64,000 nucleotides of DNA, from contig OY718804.1 in assembly GCA_963070105.1 (NCBI GenBank), forward strand, positions 248,001-312,000, given 5' to 3'. Below are positions 1 through 13,300 of this stretch, in pieces; the stretch's first letter is position 1, and each line of letters opens with the position of its first letter. Below the pieces are notes generated by a model. The model saw only the letters and a list, made by a program, of their open reading frames with translations, was not told where the DNA came from and did not search any database. Both the position numbers and the translations under genes were made by a program. This DNA comes from Litomosoides sigmodontis (taxonomy: Eukaryota > Nematoda > Chromadorea > Rhabditida > Onchocercidae).

Positions 1-3000
1 TATGAGCGAATGTGTAGAGTGGCGTGAAGATATTATCCATTCTTTCCTTAATTATATGACAACTCAGTCCTCTGTAAGGCTTGTTATAGCTTTTCTCGAA
101 TATTAGTTAAGAATGCGAGAATTTGTAAAAAAATATAAAAATTCTTTTCTTCTCTCGTTAAGCTTTATTTCGAATCCTAAATTCATTTCTTCAACTTTCC
201 GCTATGGAAATATAGGACTCGGAAAGGGCATTATTACAAATGTTATTCTAATTTATGACACATTTAACATCATTTCGCAGATGATAATTTAATTTTGCTG
301 ATTTTCTGAAGTGAAGTAAGTTTGAGTTTGCTTCTGGTGTGTAAGAAATTATTAGTCTTTTCTGAACTAAGTGTTCTATGAATTGCTATTTTCCTACATG
401 AACAAATTTATGAATGTTGTGACTTTATGCAGGACACATATCCACTTCTACTTGATTCGCTATTACGACTTTTATACCAACTGTTGTTTACGTGGAAAAC
501 AGCTGCATATATGGAAAAGAAACGCGAAATGAACGGTGACTGCGATCGAGATAACGGTTTCACTAATCCTCTAAGGTAGGGTTCCTTAAGTATTTTGGAA
601 AATAAGAATTTGGGTATTGAAGTTTGCTGTCCGTAAGAACTATTATGGTGACTTCACCGATAATATTGTCGGTTAGCTTAACGATAAGTGTCTGCACCTA
701 TTGTGTAGAGGAAAGCAAAATATGTTTGAGCCAAAATTATGAGTGAATCAATTGAGTGAATTTTGTGAGCTGTTGCAGAATGCAGATTTCGCCAATGTTA
801 ACAAATTCCATTGCTATTGCGCTGCATGCAGTAGAAGGCTTTGCGCTCGCAATGATGTGTCAATACAGAACGCAATCCAGAAAGATTTCTATAAATATTT
901 TGAAAGAGGTTATTCAGATCAAAAATTTTTTCGATAATAATTTTTAATTAAGAATTACTGCGAACACTCAAAGTCGTAAATCTTCAGGTGCGGCATTTAC
1001 TAACGCTTGTAACATCTCAACAACATGACACACCTGTGATTGAGGTATTAGACAGTGCAACACCTTACGTGATCAATAAATACATCGAGCATGTCCCGCT
1101 TTACGAAAGAGTAAATTTTTCTCCGCAAATAATTTTTTTTTTTTTATAAATTTAGAGGAGAAAATGAACTGGAGTGGTTGTCTGGCATTTTTTTAATAAT
1201 CATTTTTTTCTTTCAACTTCATATTTTGCATTGCAGCAATCATGGAATCATGATTTTTCGTCAGCGTCGGATAAAATTGCATCAGTCGAAACGGATAGTT
1301 GTTTGGTAAGTAATTTATTGGGTTGATAAAATAATCCATTAGGATATTTTACAATAATAACTTAGGATATTTTGCATGGTAGTCATCAGAGAAAAAAACG
1401 TAAAATATCCGCCGTTTTTTGATCATCCAGTTCAAAGTTTTAATTTATTTTGTCGTAGTTTATCATCTTTACGTAACTTCAATTTTTTAGAGATTTTTCG
1501 AGGTTCCCGATATATGTTCATAAGCTTTGTGACATTAGCAGTCAATCACAAAAGATAAATTCCAAATTATTTTCGTACAAATGATCATATTTAGGGAATC
1601 AAATTATAGGTGACTTATATATTTAATAATAATTATAGGAAATTACAGGTAAATAGTGATAGGGGCAATGAATATTTTCGGTGGGATGCATGGGCTTCTG
1701 CGCTTTCCGGTTATTGCGAGCACCGTTTTCTCTTAACGCAATGTCCAACAGCTGTTTTCTATGCTTGGCCTGTAGTGCAAGCTCGATTGAACGCATGCAA
1801 TGCTTTCGTGGATCCCAAGTGTGTTTTATTTTAATGTTTATATATATGTATATATGTAATTAATTTTTCGAAAATTTTTTTCTGCAGTAATCCACAGAAT
1901 GAAAATCGAGCATCTTTGTTACGATCATCAAAAAGCAAAGCCACTGCTTCACCATTGTGCGGTGAATCGCTTGGTCAGGATAGTTACTTGTCCTTGTGGC
2001 AGAAGTATCTTGTAATGGCTTGTGCACTGGCACCACCTCATGCCGACTATGTAACTACCCATAGTCGAGGATTCTCACCCACTTCATCGTAAGTTTTTTC
2101 TGTAATAGGATTTCTGTCTCGCAAGAAAGTTGTGCATATTACCAGTGCTTTATCCTTTCGAATGCTTTGAGATTCAAGTTTTCTGCCATATTTTCAAAAA
2201 TATCGTGTAATAGATCTCATCATAAAAAGCATGCATCATTCCATTTAATTTTAATGTGCTAGAAATATGTTATAGAGAAGAAAAGAATAATATCTTCGTA
2301 TTTTTTCGTTTTCAACATCCCTAAATTTAGAGCATTAAGAAAAAAACTAATTCTAAATTTCTCTTTAATCATGTATGGCACAAATTTTAGATTATTTTCA
2401 ACTGACGTTTGTTTAGGGTGGATAATGATATGTTTCGTTCCTTGGCGTCATCCGTTCGCGTACAACGGCCATCAATTACAGTGAATGCTACATTTTTCGC
2501 TAAAGTTGTAGCCATGTTACGTTGGGAGCATATGACTGACATGCGTGATAGTGTCGTATTGGGTATCGGGTCAACAAATCCTTTAGCATTTGAGTTAGTG
2601 TTTCGAAATATTTTCAAATTTACGATACGTTGATTTTGTTTATAATTTTGCACGTTTGTTAATTTTCCAATGAATTTGTTTGATGAAGTGAAGTGATGTG
2701 GCCGTAGCTTAAAAACCTTCTTTGCTAAATTCACGATTTTTGTCGCAGTTTGGTGTACGTTTGGCTAAAAATGTAGTGGATGTCTTTACATCTTTTGCAA
2801 AAAAAATATTTTCCAATTCTAAAAAATTTTTTCGTTTTTTTCACCTAAACATTCATACGCTGCTATTGATTGCAGAGCACTTCTTGATGAAATGAAAGGG
2901 CTTCTAAGAGAAGTAATGGATCGGAAAAACGATAACAATGCTCGAAGGAAGAAACGAAAAGATCTGTTAAGGCTACAAATAATCCGTTTACTTCAGGTTC

Positions 3001-6000
3001 GATTTTCTCCTGAAACGCTAGTACTACTTTTGTTAGGCTGAGTATCCAAGTTTTCCTATAGCCATCAATCATAAGTATGATCATAAAGAAAACATGGAGA
3101 ACCATTTAAGGAGCTGTAAATATAAACAATTGAATGATAGAGTGAAGTCAAACGGAGAGAAAAAAATAATTTGTGAATTAATCATAAACAGAACTGGCTT
3201 TGAGTTATGAAGTCACTTATTTTACTTTTTAATGCATTATGGTTTGCACGGTGCAGAATTTTTTCTTCACATACAGTAGAATATTTTGGTTGGAATTAAA
3301 GTTTATTCGGAAAGTAGTCTGGACAAGTCAATCGCTCTGCCAATCACCTATTTCTATTCAATGAAAGTTTTCTTAGGTTGCAACATTTCGAGGCGTGTTG
3401 CAATGTTCAGGTTGCATTGATGTTGAAAGTGGACTTTCTTCTGTCCTAGTCGATTTTTTGGATTCCATGCGGCAAAATTTGGAATCAGACCAGGTTTAGC
3501 TTTTTGCATTTCTACTATATGATTTTGGCAAAAAAAAATCCAATAGCTCAAATAACAGTCACACTAATGTGTTGAATTATCGCTGTTATAATGCACCACT
3601 ATGGTTAAGAATTTTGCGTGCTACATTCTTATCCATAAAAGTTTTTAGGATCGTGATATATTGCTGCTAACAAATTTGCGATTGCATTTTGCGAAAACTA
3701 CGGCAATGATTATTAATAGCATTGCACGTATGTTTATTTATTATATGGAATTTATATTATGAAATTTTTTTGTGCATTTTTCTATCGACACAAGCTATGA
3801 AAACCATCCTATTTTGAACATAACTGAAAACGCATATGAAGCGTGTCAGACGTTACAATTTAAGATTTAATTTTATGTTAGATTGCTCTGTTTTCTTAAT
3901 TTATAGTATTCTGATTGCTAAATATTTGTTTGTGGAAATTTAAAATAATCGATATTTTTAGCAGAAAAAAGGCGAAATTTGTTGGGACATAATTTGAAGC
4001 AGAATTTGTTTTTCTTATTCGCTTCATGGTGTAGCAGAAGCATTGCGTTTGATAAGAGGTTATTTTTAAAAGTAAAAATTAAGATTATGAAAAATTCTGA
4101 ACTGAAAAAACTTTGCTTCTTTATCTGTATAGTGTGTTTGCATTTAGACATGACGGAAACATTGGAACATATGTTGAACAACGAGCTGTTGAGGCGATGT
4201 GTGCTTTACTGTGTTGCGGACCAATATTTGAACCGATTAAATCGATTGGAGAAGATGGTTATTTGTATGGATGGCTGGAGGCTTTGCTTGATTCAAATAA
4301 TCCAGTGGTAAGGTTTAATAGTAGTAGAGGCGCAGAAGCCTATATTAAATTAAGATTTTCTCACATAATCGAACACATTTGAGTGTATTGGTGTAAATGT
4401 ATACTACTACTTTTGCTACTAAAGTTAATAGATGAAATCTGCGTGGTCTTTCAGTTTATTATAACGAATTAGTTTGTTTTCGACAGAAGTGGAAAAAATT
4501 CTATTTTTTACTAGTTATAAATTTTTACGGATAAAAATCTTCACTAACGAATTATATCTACATTCATGATATGGATTCACAACTCTTTGCCTGAATTCCC
4601 AGCGTTTTGAGGTTTTTATTGTTCTGAATGGAAAAAAATGTTCGATTGCAGCTTGAAAAATTGTTCGAATCCACTTTAAGTACGATGCTCGATTTGAATG
4701 ATGAAACATCGCAACTTCTCGAATGGGCGATCAATGTTTGCTACTCCAAAACTGCTTGCGTGGCTGCGAAAAGTTTTCGTTCATTGGTTATGCTTTTCTC
4801 TCGAAGGTGAGCTTATAATTACCATAATGAATACAATATCTGTTGAGTTATTTATTAATGTGATTCGATTCTGAAGTCAAGTGCATGGGTTACGCAAAAG
4901 AAAAAACTGTTGTTAATTATAACAGTAACTCAAAACTTGCTTATTTAAATATTTTCGATTCGTTTGCTAGTCCTTCGCTTTATTAGCCGGTTGTATGATT
5001 GTTTATCCAAATTTTTACTTCATTGCGCTTACGATTCCAACTGGAACAGGAATTTAAGAGTGTAGGCATTCGTAGCAAATGTTGCAAAGTTAAGGCTAGA
5101 ATTTTTTCGCTCGATTGAAGATTTTTTTACTCACTAAAAAATACGGACTACTCAATTCTAGAGAATATCCTTGTGAGTTCGATTCATTGTTCGTCCTGTG
5201 TCAGATGTTAGCAGGAGATAGTGATACACGTGTTTCTGAATCTGCGGTGCAGCTTCTTCATCTTCTGCGACGGCAGTTCCTTGATGATTCATTAACCGTA
5301 CCAAATCTTGTTAATCTGCATCATTTCTCATCGAACCAAATCGAAATTTGTCGTTTTCTAGCAAAAACCTATCCCAAAATAACGATGTCGGTTTTTTCAG
5401 GTATTTTTTAAACTCAAATTTTGGAACCATTGAAATTAGTTTAATTGGTTTAATTGGAAAAAGTTTTGCTAGCCTAATAACTCAGTAGTTACAGTGTCGC
5501 TGTATAGCAGAACTTGTAAAAAGCTAGAAATTTTAATGACTCCGGAAATAATGGCCTACTGAAACTGTACAGAAAATATCGCAATGCTTTGTTGTTGTCT
5601 TTGTGACGGTACTTTTTACTGCTGTCTTTCTGATCCTCTTCAGTGTAATGGAATATGGTAAAATCGAGTTGTTAGTAAAAAGGAATTATTAGTACCTGTT
5701 GTTCTCGAATTATTAGTAGATGTAGAAAGGGAGTCATTTTTATGAATGGTCTGAAATGACGCATTTTAGAAGTTTGCTCTCGGGTTGAAAGTGCTAAATG
5801 CAACAGAAGGACTGCTATATTGTCCTTGCTTTCTCCATGGTTGGAAAATATTCAGCTTGTGCATCTTCAAGTAAGTCGCATTACCGGTTGATAACAACGA
5901 TATGGATGAAGGGCTGAAATTTAAAGGATAGAATTGAAGTTTATCCGTATGGTAAATTGAAGAAAGAATACAGTATCCTATTGATCTATTATTGACTTGC

Positions 6001-7372
6001 AAAGGTATCAGTTGCAAAAGCATAATCATTTTCAGGAGGACAATGTTGCAGAAGAAGGTGATGGCGGAAAGTCAGGATGGGGTTCTACCGAGGCTACTCA
6101 ACTGATCCTCAATAATCTTCTTTACTTAACAGTTACGTTGTCTGATATGCATTTCAAAGAAATATCACTATTGTGGAACACGTTAGCTGTATCACACCCT
6201 GCAAATTTGCCAATAATTGTGAACTATCTGTTTGTGATGGCTTCTTTATCGCCTGATATGTTGCTGGCACACGTATGTGATTATTGTATTTTTCAGCCTT
6301 GTCACCAAAAAACCATATAACAACCAGTACAGGTTTTGGTAAATCATGAAAATGAAGTCAAAATTAGGAATTGGAAGCGAAATCACATTATTGTAATAAT
6401 AATTTTTGCTAGCATTTTACTGAAGAACCAATAAGTTGAGAAATAATTTTTTAATTAAGTCAGTGTGCTCCACTACCAATTTTGAACCACATTTAGACAA
6501 AACGTGTGTGCTGTTGCTTGATGGATTCAAGTGCATGTAAATTGGTGAAAATTTTAATGAATGATATGGACTCCGTAAACGAGCAATTCAAAGCAAATTT
6601 GGAACGATGTGAAATGCCACCATTCTACCGCTTCCAGAATACCTTGGAAACAACACATGAAAAGCAAATAACAACAAATTTGAAAGAAAATATATGTACC
6701 GAGGGAACGGAACCAGCTAGTCCTCTAAAGGTTTGTTTGTGACTTTGTGCATTTTAGTCTTGTTTTTAATTTTATAAAAATTGATTGCCTTTTCAGATTA
6801 ATGTATCGGATGAAGACACCGTTAGCGTCATTCATGATTTACCAATGCCAGCTTATGGAGGTCACTACTCGAAGCTCTCGACTTTTCTGGCACCCACTAC
6901 ACAACCGGTATTTTCGTTTACGAGGTGAATTCATTTATTATTTACGCATGAAATACTCTTTAAATCGCTGTGTTCATACATTACAGCATCCATATTAACT
7001 GTTTTAACTGGTTTTGATCATCCTGAACATAGATTCTTTTCAGAGTTGCACACATCAGTTCGCTTTTAGAAATTTTTGACAACCAGTTAACAACTTCATT
7101 CTAGTCGAAATTTGAACATGGTTGATAACGTTATACTGATGTTTAGGAGCAATTTGGCATTGCTTCATATCACTGATTTATTACGGTGTCCTTCATCAGA
7201 AGAATGGTACGATCACTTGCCAATGTTGTTACATATTGCTGTCCTGGGATTGGATTCATTACGCCCACCTATATGCCATCATTCACGTCAAGTCATCATT
7301 AATATTATTCTCTTGCAAGCTGGCGAAGTCGTTCCTGCATCGCAGCTAGCGAATGTCTTACTTACTAATCAG
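1..7372 (+). CDS. fry: furry exons, block A (exons 1-20 in window)
   Basis: Exons: 1-73, 433-575, 779-908, 988-1110, 1237-1305, 1649-1818, 1888-2088, 2417-2593, 2876-2996, 3377-3493, 3649-3727, 3962-4058, 4133-4307, 4652-4806, 5162-5400, 5770-5870, 6036-6272, 6497-6730, 6797-6924, 7147-7372. Phases agree at every junction. The encoded part is the middle of the Furry conserved region: WDAWASALSGY near 1690, RRKKRKDLLRLQ near 2950, RRNLLGHNLKQNLFFLFASWC near 3970-4040 split by an intron, and CCGPIFEP near 4215. Exon 3 uses a weak 5' site (GAG|GTTATT at 908/909). It was chosen because ILKE then joins VRHLL as in the family. Exon 19 to 20 joins 6924 to 7147, giving VFSFTRSNLALL. Introns are mostly 65-400 nt. 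Confidence 0.88.
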
Positions 7373-10300
7373 GTCTGTACGGAATGCTTACAAATTTAGT
7401 AAAAAATGTTCAAAATAAGTGTTTTATTTTATTATTTAAACCAGTTTAGCAGAGAGTTTGTAGATGATTGCATAATTATTTGAGCTCATTTCTGACACAC
7501 CATGAGAAGTTGCTGTTGAATTAAACATTCTTTTATAGTAACTAAAAGTGTACAACATGGACACAACCAAACAGCAATAAATTTACTAGAATGATTAATT
7601 AAACTACAAAAAGATCGTAAAATCAAGAGATCAAGAGATCATGAAATCAAGTACTTTCAATAAAGCTGTCTTCACAACTTTTGCATATCTTTCGAATCCT
7701 GTTGTATTGTGGTAATAGGCATGCGAACTGTTTTCTTCAATTATATTTTTAAATTCAATTCAGATAAATTGGAAGGATCAGATAAGCAGTATGTCAAGTG
7801 CTGATGAGAGTTGCACTGATACTATTGCACTTAGTGAAACACCGACTTCTTTTTCAACCATGAAATATAAGGAATATCAACATATGCTGCTAGGCAGTAA
7901 CGCTTTATTTAGTACAACGGCCGATTTGATTCAAGCATTCATCTGTTGTATGTCGGAGAAGTTGGTTCTATTTTTATTTACTAAATGATTTTGCAAATAC
8001 TTTCGTTGTCGAAGGGTTTGAAACAAAGCTGTAATTTCATATACTAATTTTGTTAAGCGTGTTTTGATAATAATACACCATATTGCTATTGAAAAATACG
8101 ATTTTCAATTCTTTAACACATTTTTTATTTTAGATGTGTTTCAAAATTACTAAGTCGTTTCAAAATTTAATTCTAATATTTAAAGCTGCACTTTTTCCTG
8201 CTTGTGTCTGAATTAAATTACGACTATGTCAGCAATGTCACCTTTGAATCTTTGTTTTTTAAGTTTTTATGTCCAATATCGTCGAAAATTTTCGAATCAT
8301 TCTTTCATGTCTACCAACAAGTTTTTAGAATGGATAAGCCTCTTTGGGCCAACGAAGATGTGACATCACGACAGTGGCGGATTGAAAGTGCGTCACAGTT
8401 AGGGTACATGATACGTCATCTAATTGAACTCTTGATTGACAAAAACCCAAGCTTGGCTTTGCGTTGGTCACAACTAGCAATGGGAATAGCTTTATCAACT
8501 TCAAATCGGCATATTGCCGGCCGTTGCTTTCAAATTAATTCAGCTCTTTGTCAGGTTTGTTATGTGACATACAATGAAAATTTTTCAAGTTTTAAAACTT
8601 TCAGCCAAAAATTTTTATGATTTCAGTCACCATCAGCTTGGATTCCGAATATTTTGTCACGTTTAGCAGAAACGGTTGGCGAGCCACACGAAGATACCCA
8701 ATCTTATGTAACAGATATAATGCTTTGTCTCCAAACTGCTGTTTCGCATTTGACTTTAATGCCCCATGCGCCAAATATTCTCCAGTGTCCAACTCATACA
8801 CGCTCTACTTCCTATACACCTGCTGTATTGCATCAGATTTCAAGTGCTGTTGCTGCAACTGTTCTTTCACCAACTCGTGAACGGAAAGGTTTCTTTTAAT
8901 TTAACCTACAGTTAAATATAATGCACTTAGACTTCCTAGTGATCCGTTGCATTTCACTCTGCGAAACTCGTCGGACGACATATTTTTTATAATTTCTTGG
9001 ATCTGTTACGGACAGTTCTGATAGCCTGTCTTTTTTCCAATGAATCTGCTGTCAAATTTTTGTCGTTATCCTTTCTATGTCTAAAAAAATATTCTGCTTT
9101 ATTTCATCACTCTTCAGTTATTATTCATGACTGTGGGAAATTTTCAGATCGGATCTCATTGATCTTAATCCAGCCAATTTTTATGAGTTCTTGATACTGT
9201 GCTTATGACTCTTGTTTATGTAACAAAGAAAAAAAGTCTTTTAGTTTTCTATATTGACACGAACATTTTTTAGATATGCGGCATTCAGTTTTGGTAACTG
9301 ATGAACGAGAAGTACCGGCAGGTTTAAGTCGAAGTAAAAGTGCAACAGCCTTGAAAACTATGGATGCCGGTTTTGGCGAAGAGGATTTCTTAACACTTTG
9401 TCGGATATTTTTAATTGCTGTTGCAATGCTTGAGTCAAACTCTGATAACGAGTATCTGCTCGCACTGCATCTGTTGGATAAGGTTTTAATATTTCATACA
9501 GTTCATAAGAGAAAAATAGAACACTAGATCACGGAAGAGGTAGATGGATTCATAATTCGACCTAGCAGGTGTTGGTGTATTGTGATAAAAGCATTGGCTT
9601 TTCCTAATTTCTTTTCTTCCTTTTTTAAATGCCACTTCCTTATAACTAAGTGGTTTTCCAGAAATGATCTTGTACGCTATATATCACAACATTAACACTT
9701 TAGTGTTTATAACGTTTAAAATGCTTAAATCTATGAAATATTGGAATCCCATAATTTCAATGTTCTTATCTAGCTTTATCAGTTTTGCAAATTATAGATA
9801 ATGATATAGTCAGATCATGAGCAATACATTGGTGATATTACCAAATTAATAACTAGCAAGCTGATAATATCTTTTATCGTAATCGTTAATGTTACTACTC
9901 TACCAGTGGGTAGTGCTACTAAGTTAAAGAAAAGATAATCAATTCTTATGAAACTTATATGTCAAACTATGTTAAAAATTTTTGCATTCTTTTTTTTAGG
10001 TATTTGATGCAGCAGCTTCAGATAAAGTATTATGTTTGCAGCGCTTGTCGAAAACAGTATCGCAGTTGGACTGGAAAAATTACAGTGGCTTGGTGGGTTT
10101 AATCATGAAAGGTAAATTTAACTATAGGTTTTTCATAAACTTATTAAATCTTTCTAGTTAGTAACTTTAGTGCTGAATTTTTGGGGCTAAATCGTTTTAA
10201 TATTTTTAATATGTAGCACAAAATAATGAAGTTTCATAAACAAGAAACAGATTGGAGTGCGAGTGAAGACATACACTATTTTATGTGTTGTAATAGGTAA

Positions 10301-13300
10301 ACTAAACCGAAAAACGGTTATCGAATTTTCGCCTTTCGGGTTTGAGTTGGTCTAATTAGATTTCGAAAGTAGGATGATAACTTATCGTGATTTGTCTGTC
10401 CGATTTGAATTTACGTAACTTGATACTTCTAGGTGCAACTATACAATCAGGTTACGAATTATCCTTGTCATTGCTATTGAAATGTCTTGAAATGATAGAT
10501 GAACCAGCAATGGGACCATGCAGTCTAATTCCTTTACTGATTACTTCATCCATGCCGTTACTTTTGCTTAATTTTGAAACACCCACACCACTCTGCTTAT
10601 CGATTACCAGAAAGTTAGCTGAGGCATGTTGGTTACATTTTTGAAATATTCTTTACTACCTAGAGCTACATTTCATGAATTGCTAGATTTTAACAAAGTG
10701 GAATTTCAATTAAAATCTAGTAATTCAGTGCTGTTATTTTTTTGTTTACTGTCACTTTACATTAAAAATTCAATGGTTATAAACTAGAGATTTATTTCAG
10801 CAGAAATATGTCATAAATGGTTCTTTTGATAGCAATGCGAATTTCAAAATTTTCATTTAAAACCTTTTATTTTTTGATAAATAATAGCTTTATCTATTAT
10901 TAGCAAACAGATTACCACATTCTTTTACTCTTGTAACAAGTTTCCAAAAAATTCTAATTGTAGTGAATCGTTTACATCATTCACCTCTCTAAGACTATTT
11001 GTGGTACTGCTTTTTATGAAGTGATTGTTACCATAAATTTTTATTAAGCAGGAAATATTTTATTTTAGTTTCTTTCGGAACGCATAGCGGACACGGAAGA
11101 ACGGTCACTTGATAATCCACTTGCTCATTTATCATCTGTAAGTTCTGATCAAACGAATCAATATTTTTAATCAAAAGCTGGCACTGTGCTCTACTATTCA
11201 GAGCTCATCAGCCATTTTTGTCAACAGTTCCTTTAGAGATGAGATTCTTTAGATCTTTTTTTCTCAGTTAATGTTAAATGTTTATTAGTTTAGATTTTTT
11301 TTTAATTTTATTTAATTTTAGATGATGTACAAGTACGCTGAACGCAGCTTTCCGCGTGACCGTTTTCAGTGGGCGAAATGTGTTTTCAAGTATATGTATG
11401 ATGGTTTAGTGCCAGATCATACCCAGCTTTTCATCCTCCTTGCTGAGGTTGGTAATCCTTTCTCTTTTTGCATAAAGAATGCAATTTATCGCTCATTTTA
11501 TTTATAAGATTCTTAAGTTTTACGAATTGACATCCTTTTTTAAGATTTTTGATTTACGTCCTTTGATGAACAGGTTAGAATTGTTAAAAATTAACTAGCA
11601 AGTTTTGCCCTTTAACGGATATCGTTATGATTTCTCTGAAATTTGGTACACGTTACCAGAACAGAATGGTGGAAATGAAGCTAAAATAATGCAGTTAGAT
11701 AACGAAAATAAGAAGCACCAAACTTTGACAGAGATAAAAGCTGAGATAAACCTCAGTATTCTAACGTAGAGGTTTAGGTACTGCGTTCTTGTTCTCAGTG
11801 GTAAACTTTTGATTTTAAAGAATTAACTTTAGGGTAAATTAGATAAGAGTGTGGATTTATTGTGCCGATTATGACATATTGCAGATGTTGGAAAGAAGTA
11901 TGACATCACTGCAGGCTTACATACTATCCTGCTTATACTTATTGGCCGGTAATGCTGATTTATCACAATGTTCACCACTGTCCATAAATGCTCAGGTAGT
12001 TTTTTCGTTATTCTTATATTGCTTGCATGTTTACGCCTGGATAAATTTATGCTTACATTTATTTATAGAAATTTAGAGGGCCATTTGAAATTATCACTGT
12101 TGCAATAAAAAAACTGTCGATTGGATAAATTCGTAGTAAATTGTCCGTGCACAACTCATGGATAAAAATGATTAAATCAGAAAGGATATCCGATGTAATG
12201 AATTTATAACTAGGAAAATATATTTAAAATAATTATGCAACTCATGATATATCCGACATCCGTGTAAATTCTTTGTAATTCTGGAAATAGTGAATGAGAG
12301 GATTTATATGGCACACTCATCATGGAAAGTAAAATAAAATTTTCGCTGTCTTACAATCTTACAGACAGATAATAATATATGCTCTTAAATTACGTTTTGC
12401 ATTATTTCGAAAATTTATCAGACTGGCGCAAGTCCATTTATCAACGAGTAATGATAGTTATCAATTAGGCATAAAGCTATTACTGCTTTAAGGTAGCACC
12501 TGCTGTAACGAATTTTAATTTCACTTCCCACCCTGAATGTCTAATTCAGGCCATCATTAAACTAATCGCTTCTCTTTGAAAATCCGTTTAAGAGATCCCG
12601 ATTACAATCTATCCTTGAAAAAATTTTCTATTGTTTCAATGTAAATGTCCTTGTATCTATTCTCGTGCATCTATCTACCTGTCTGTCCGTATGTGTTTGC
12701 GTGATTCCATCATCAATTAAAGATTTGTCTCAAATGATTTAGCATACGAATTTAATGCTCTAAAAGGAGAGATTTTTAAAGGTTCCTTATAATAATTTTC
12801 TTTGCCACCTTTTATGCTTTTATTTATCTGCAACAGTAATAGTGGCAAGGACATCTGTCAACAAGTAAATTACTACAGTCGAACGAAAAGGTTACCTATT
12901 TTAACACGCTGAAACAAATAAAATTATAGATTGGTTCGGACATGTTGTGCTAATTTTTTTTTCTTGCATTTACATGCAAGAATTAAGTTAGCATGACGGC
13001 TACTTCTACGTGGCACTTCTTATAAGCGTATAAGATAAAATTTTCGACATTAGAATCATTTAATGTATTGTTAGTTACGCACATTAAATTCCTTAAATCA
13101 ATAAAATTAGGTCTGGAAAAAAGTCGGTGTAATTTTTTTGGAATTTTAGTAACATGATGCACTTAACTTTTATTTATCCATCGCTCTAATGATCCTGTGC
13201 TTATTAGTTTGTGTTGAAATAAATGAAAAATTATTGTTGATAGGAGGAAAGTTTTGGAAGCCCATCGAAATTAGTTTTACCCTTTCCTTCATCGGCATTC

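Noticed and set aside
3979..4311. 110-codon open frame on + overlapping furry exons 12-13
   Set aside because: Only parts are coding. It reads through the 74-nt intron 4059-4132 and then leaves the Furry frame; splicing restores the conserved sequence.
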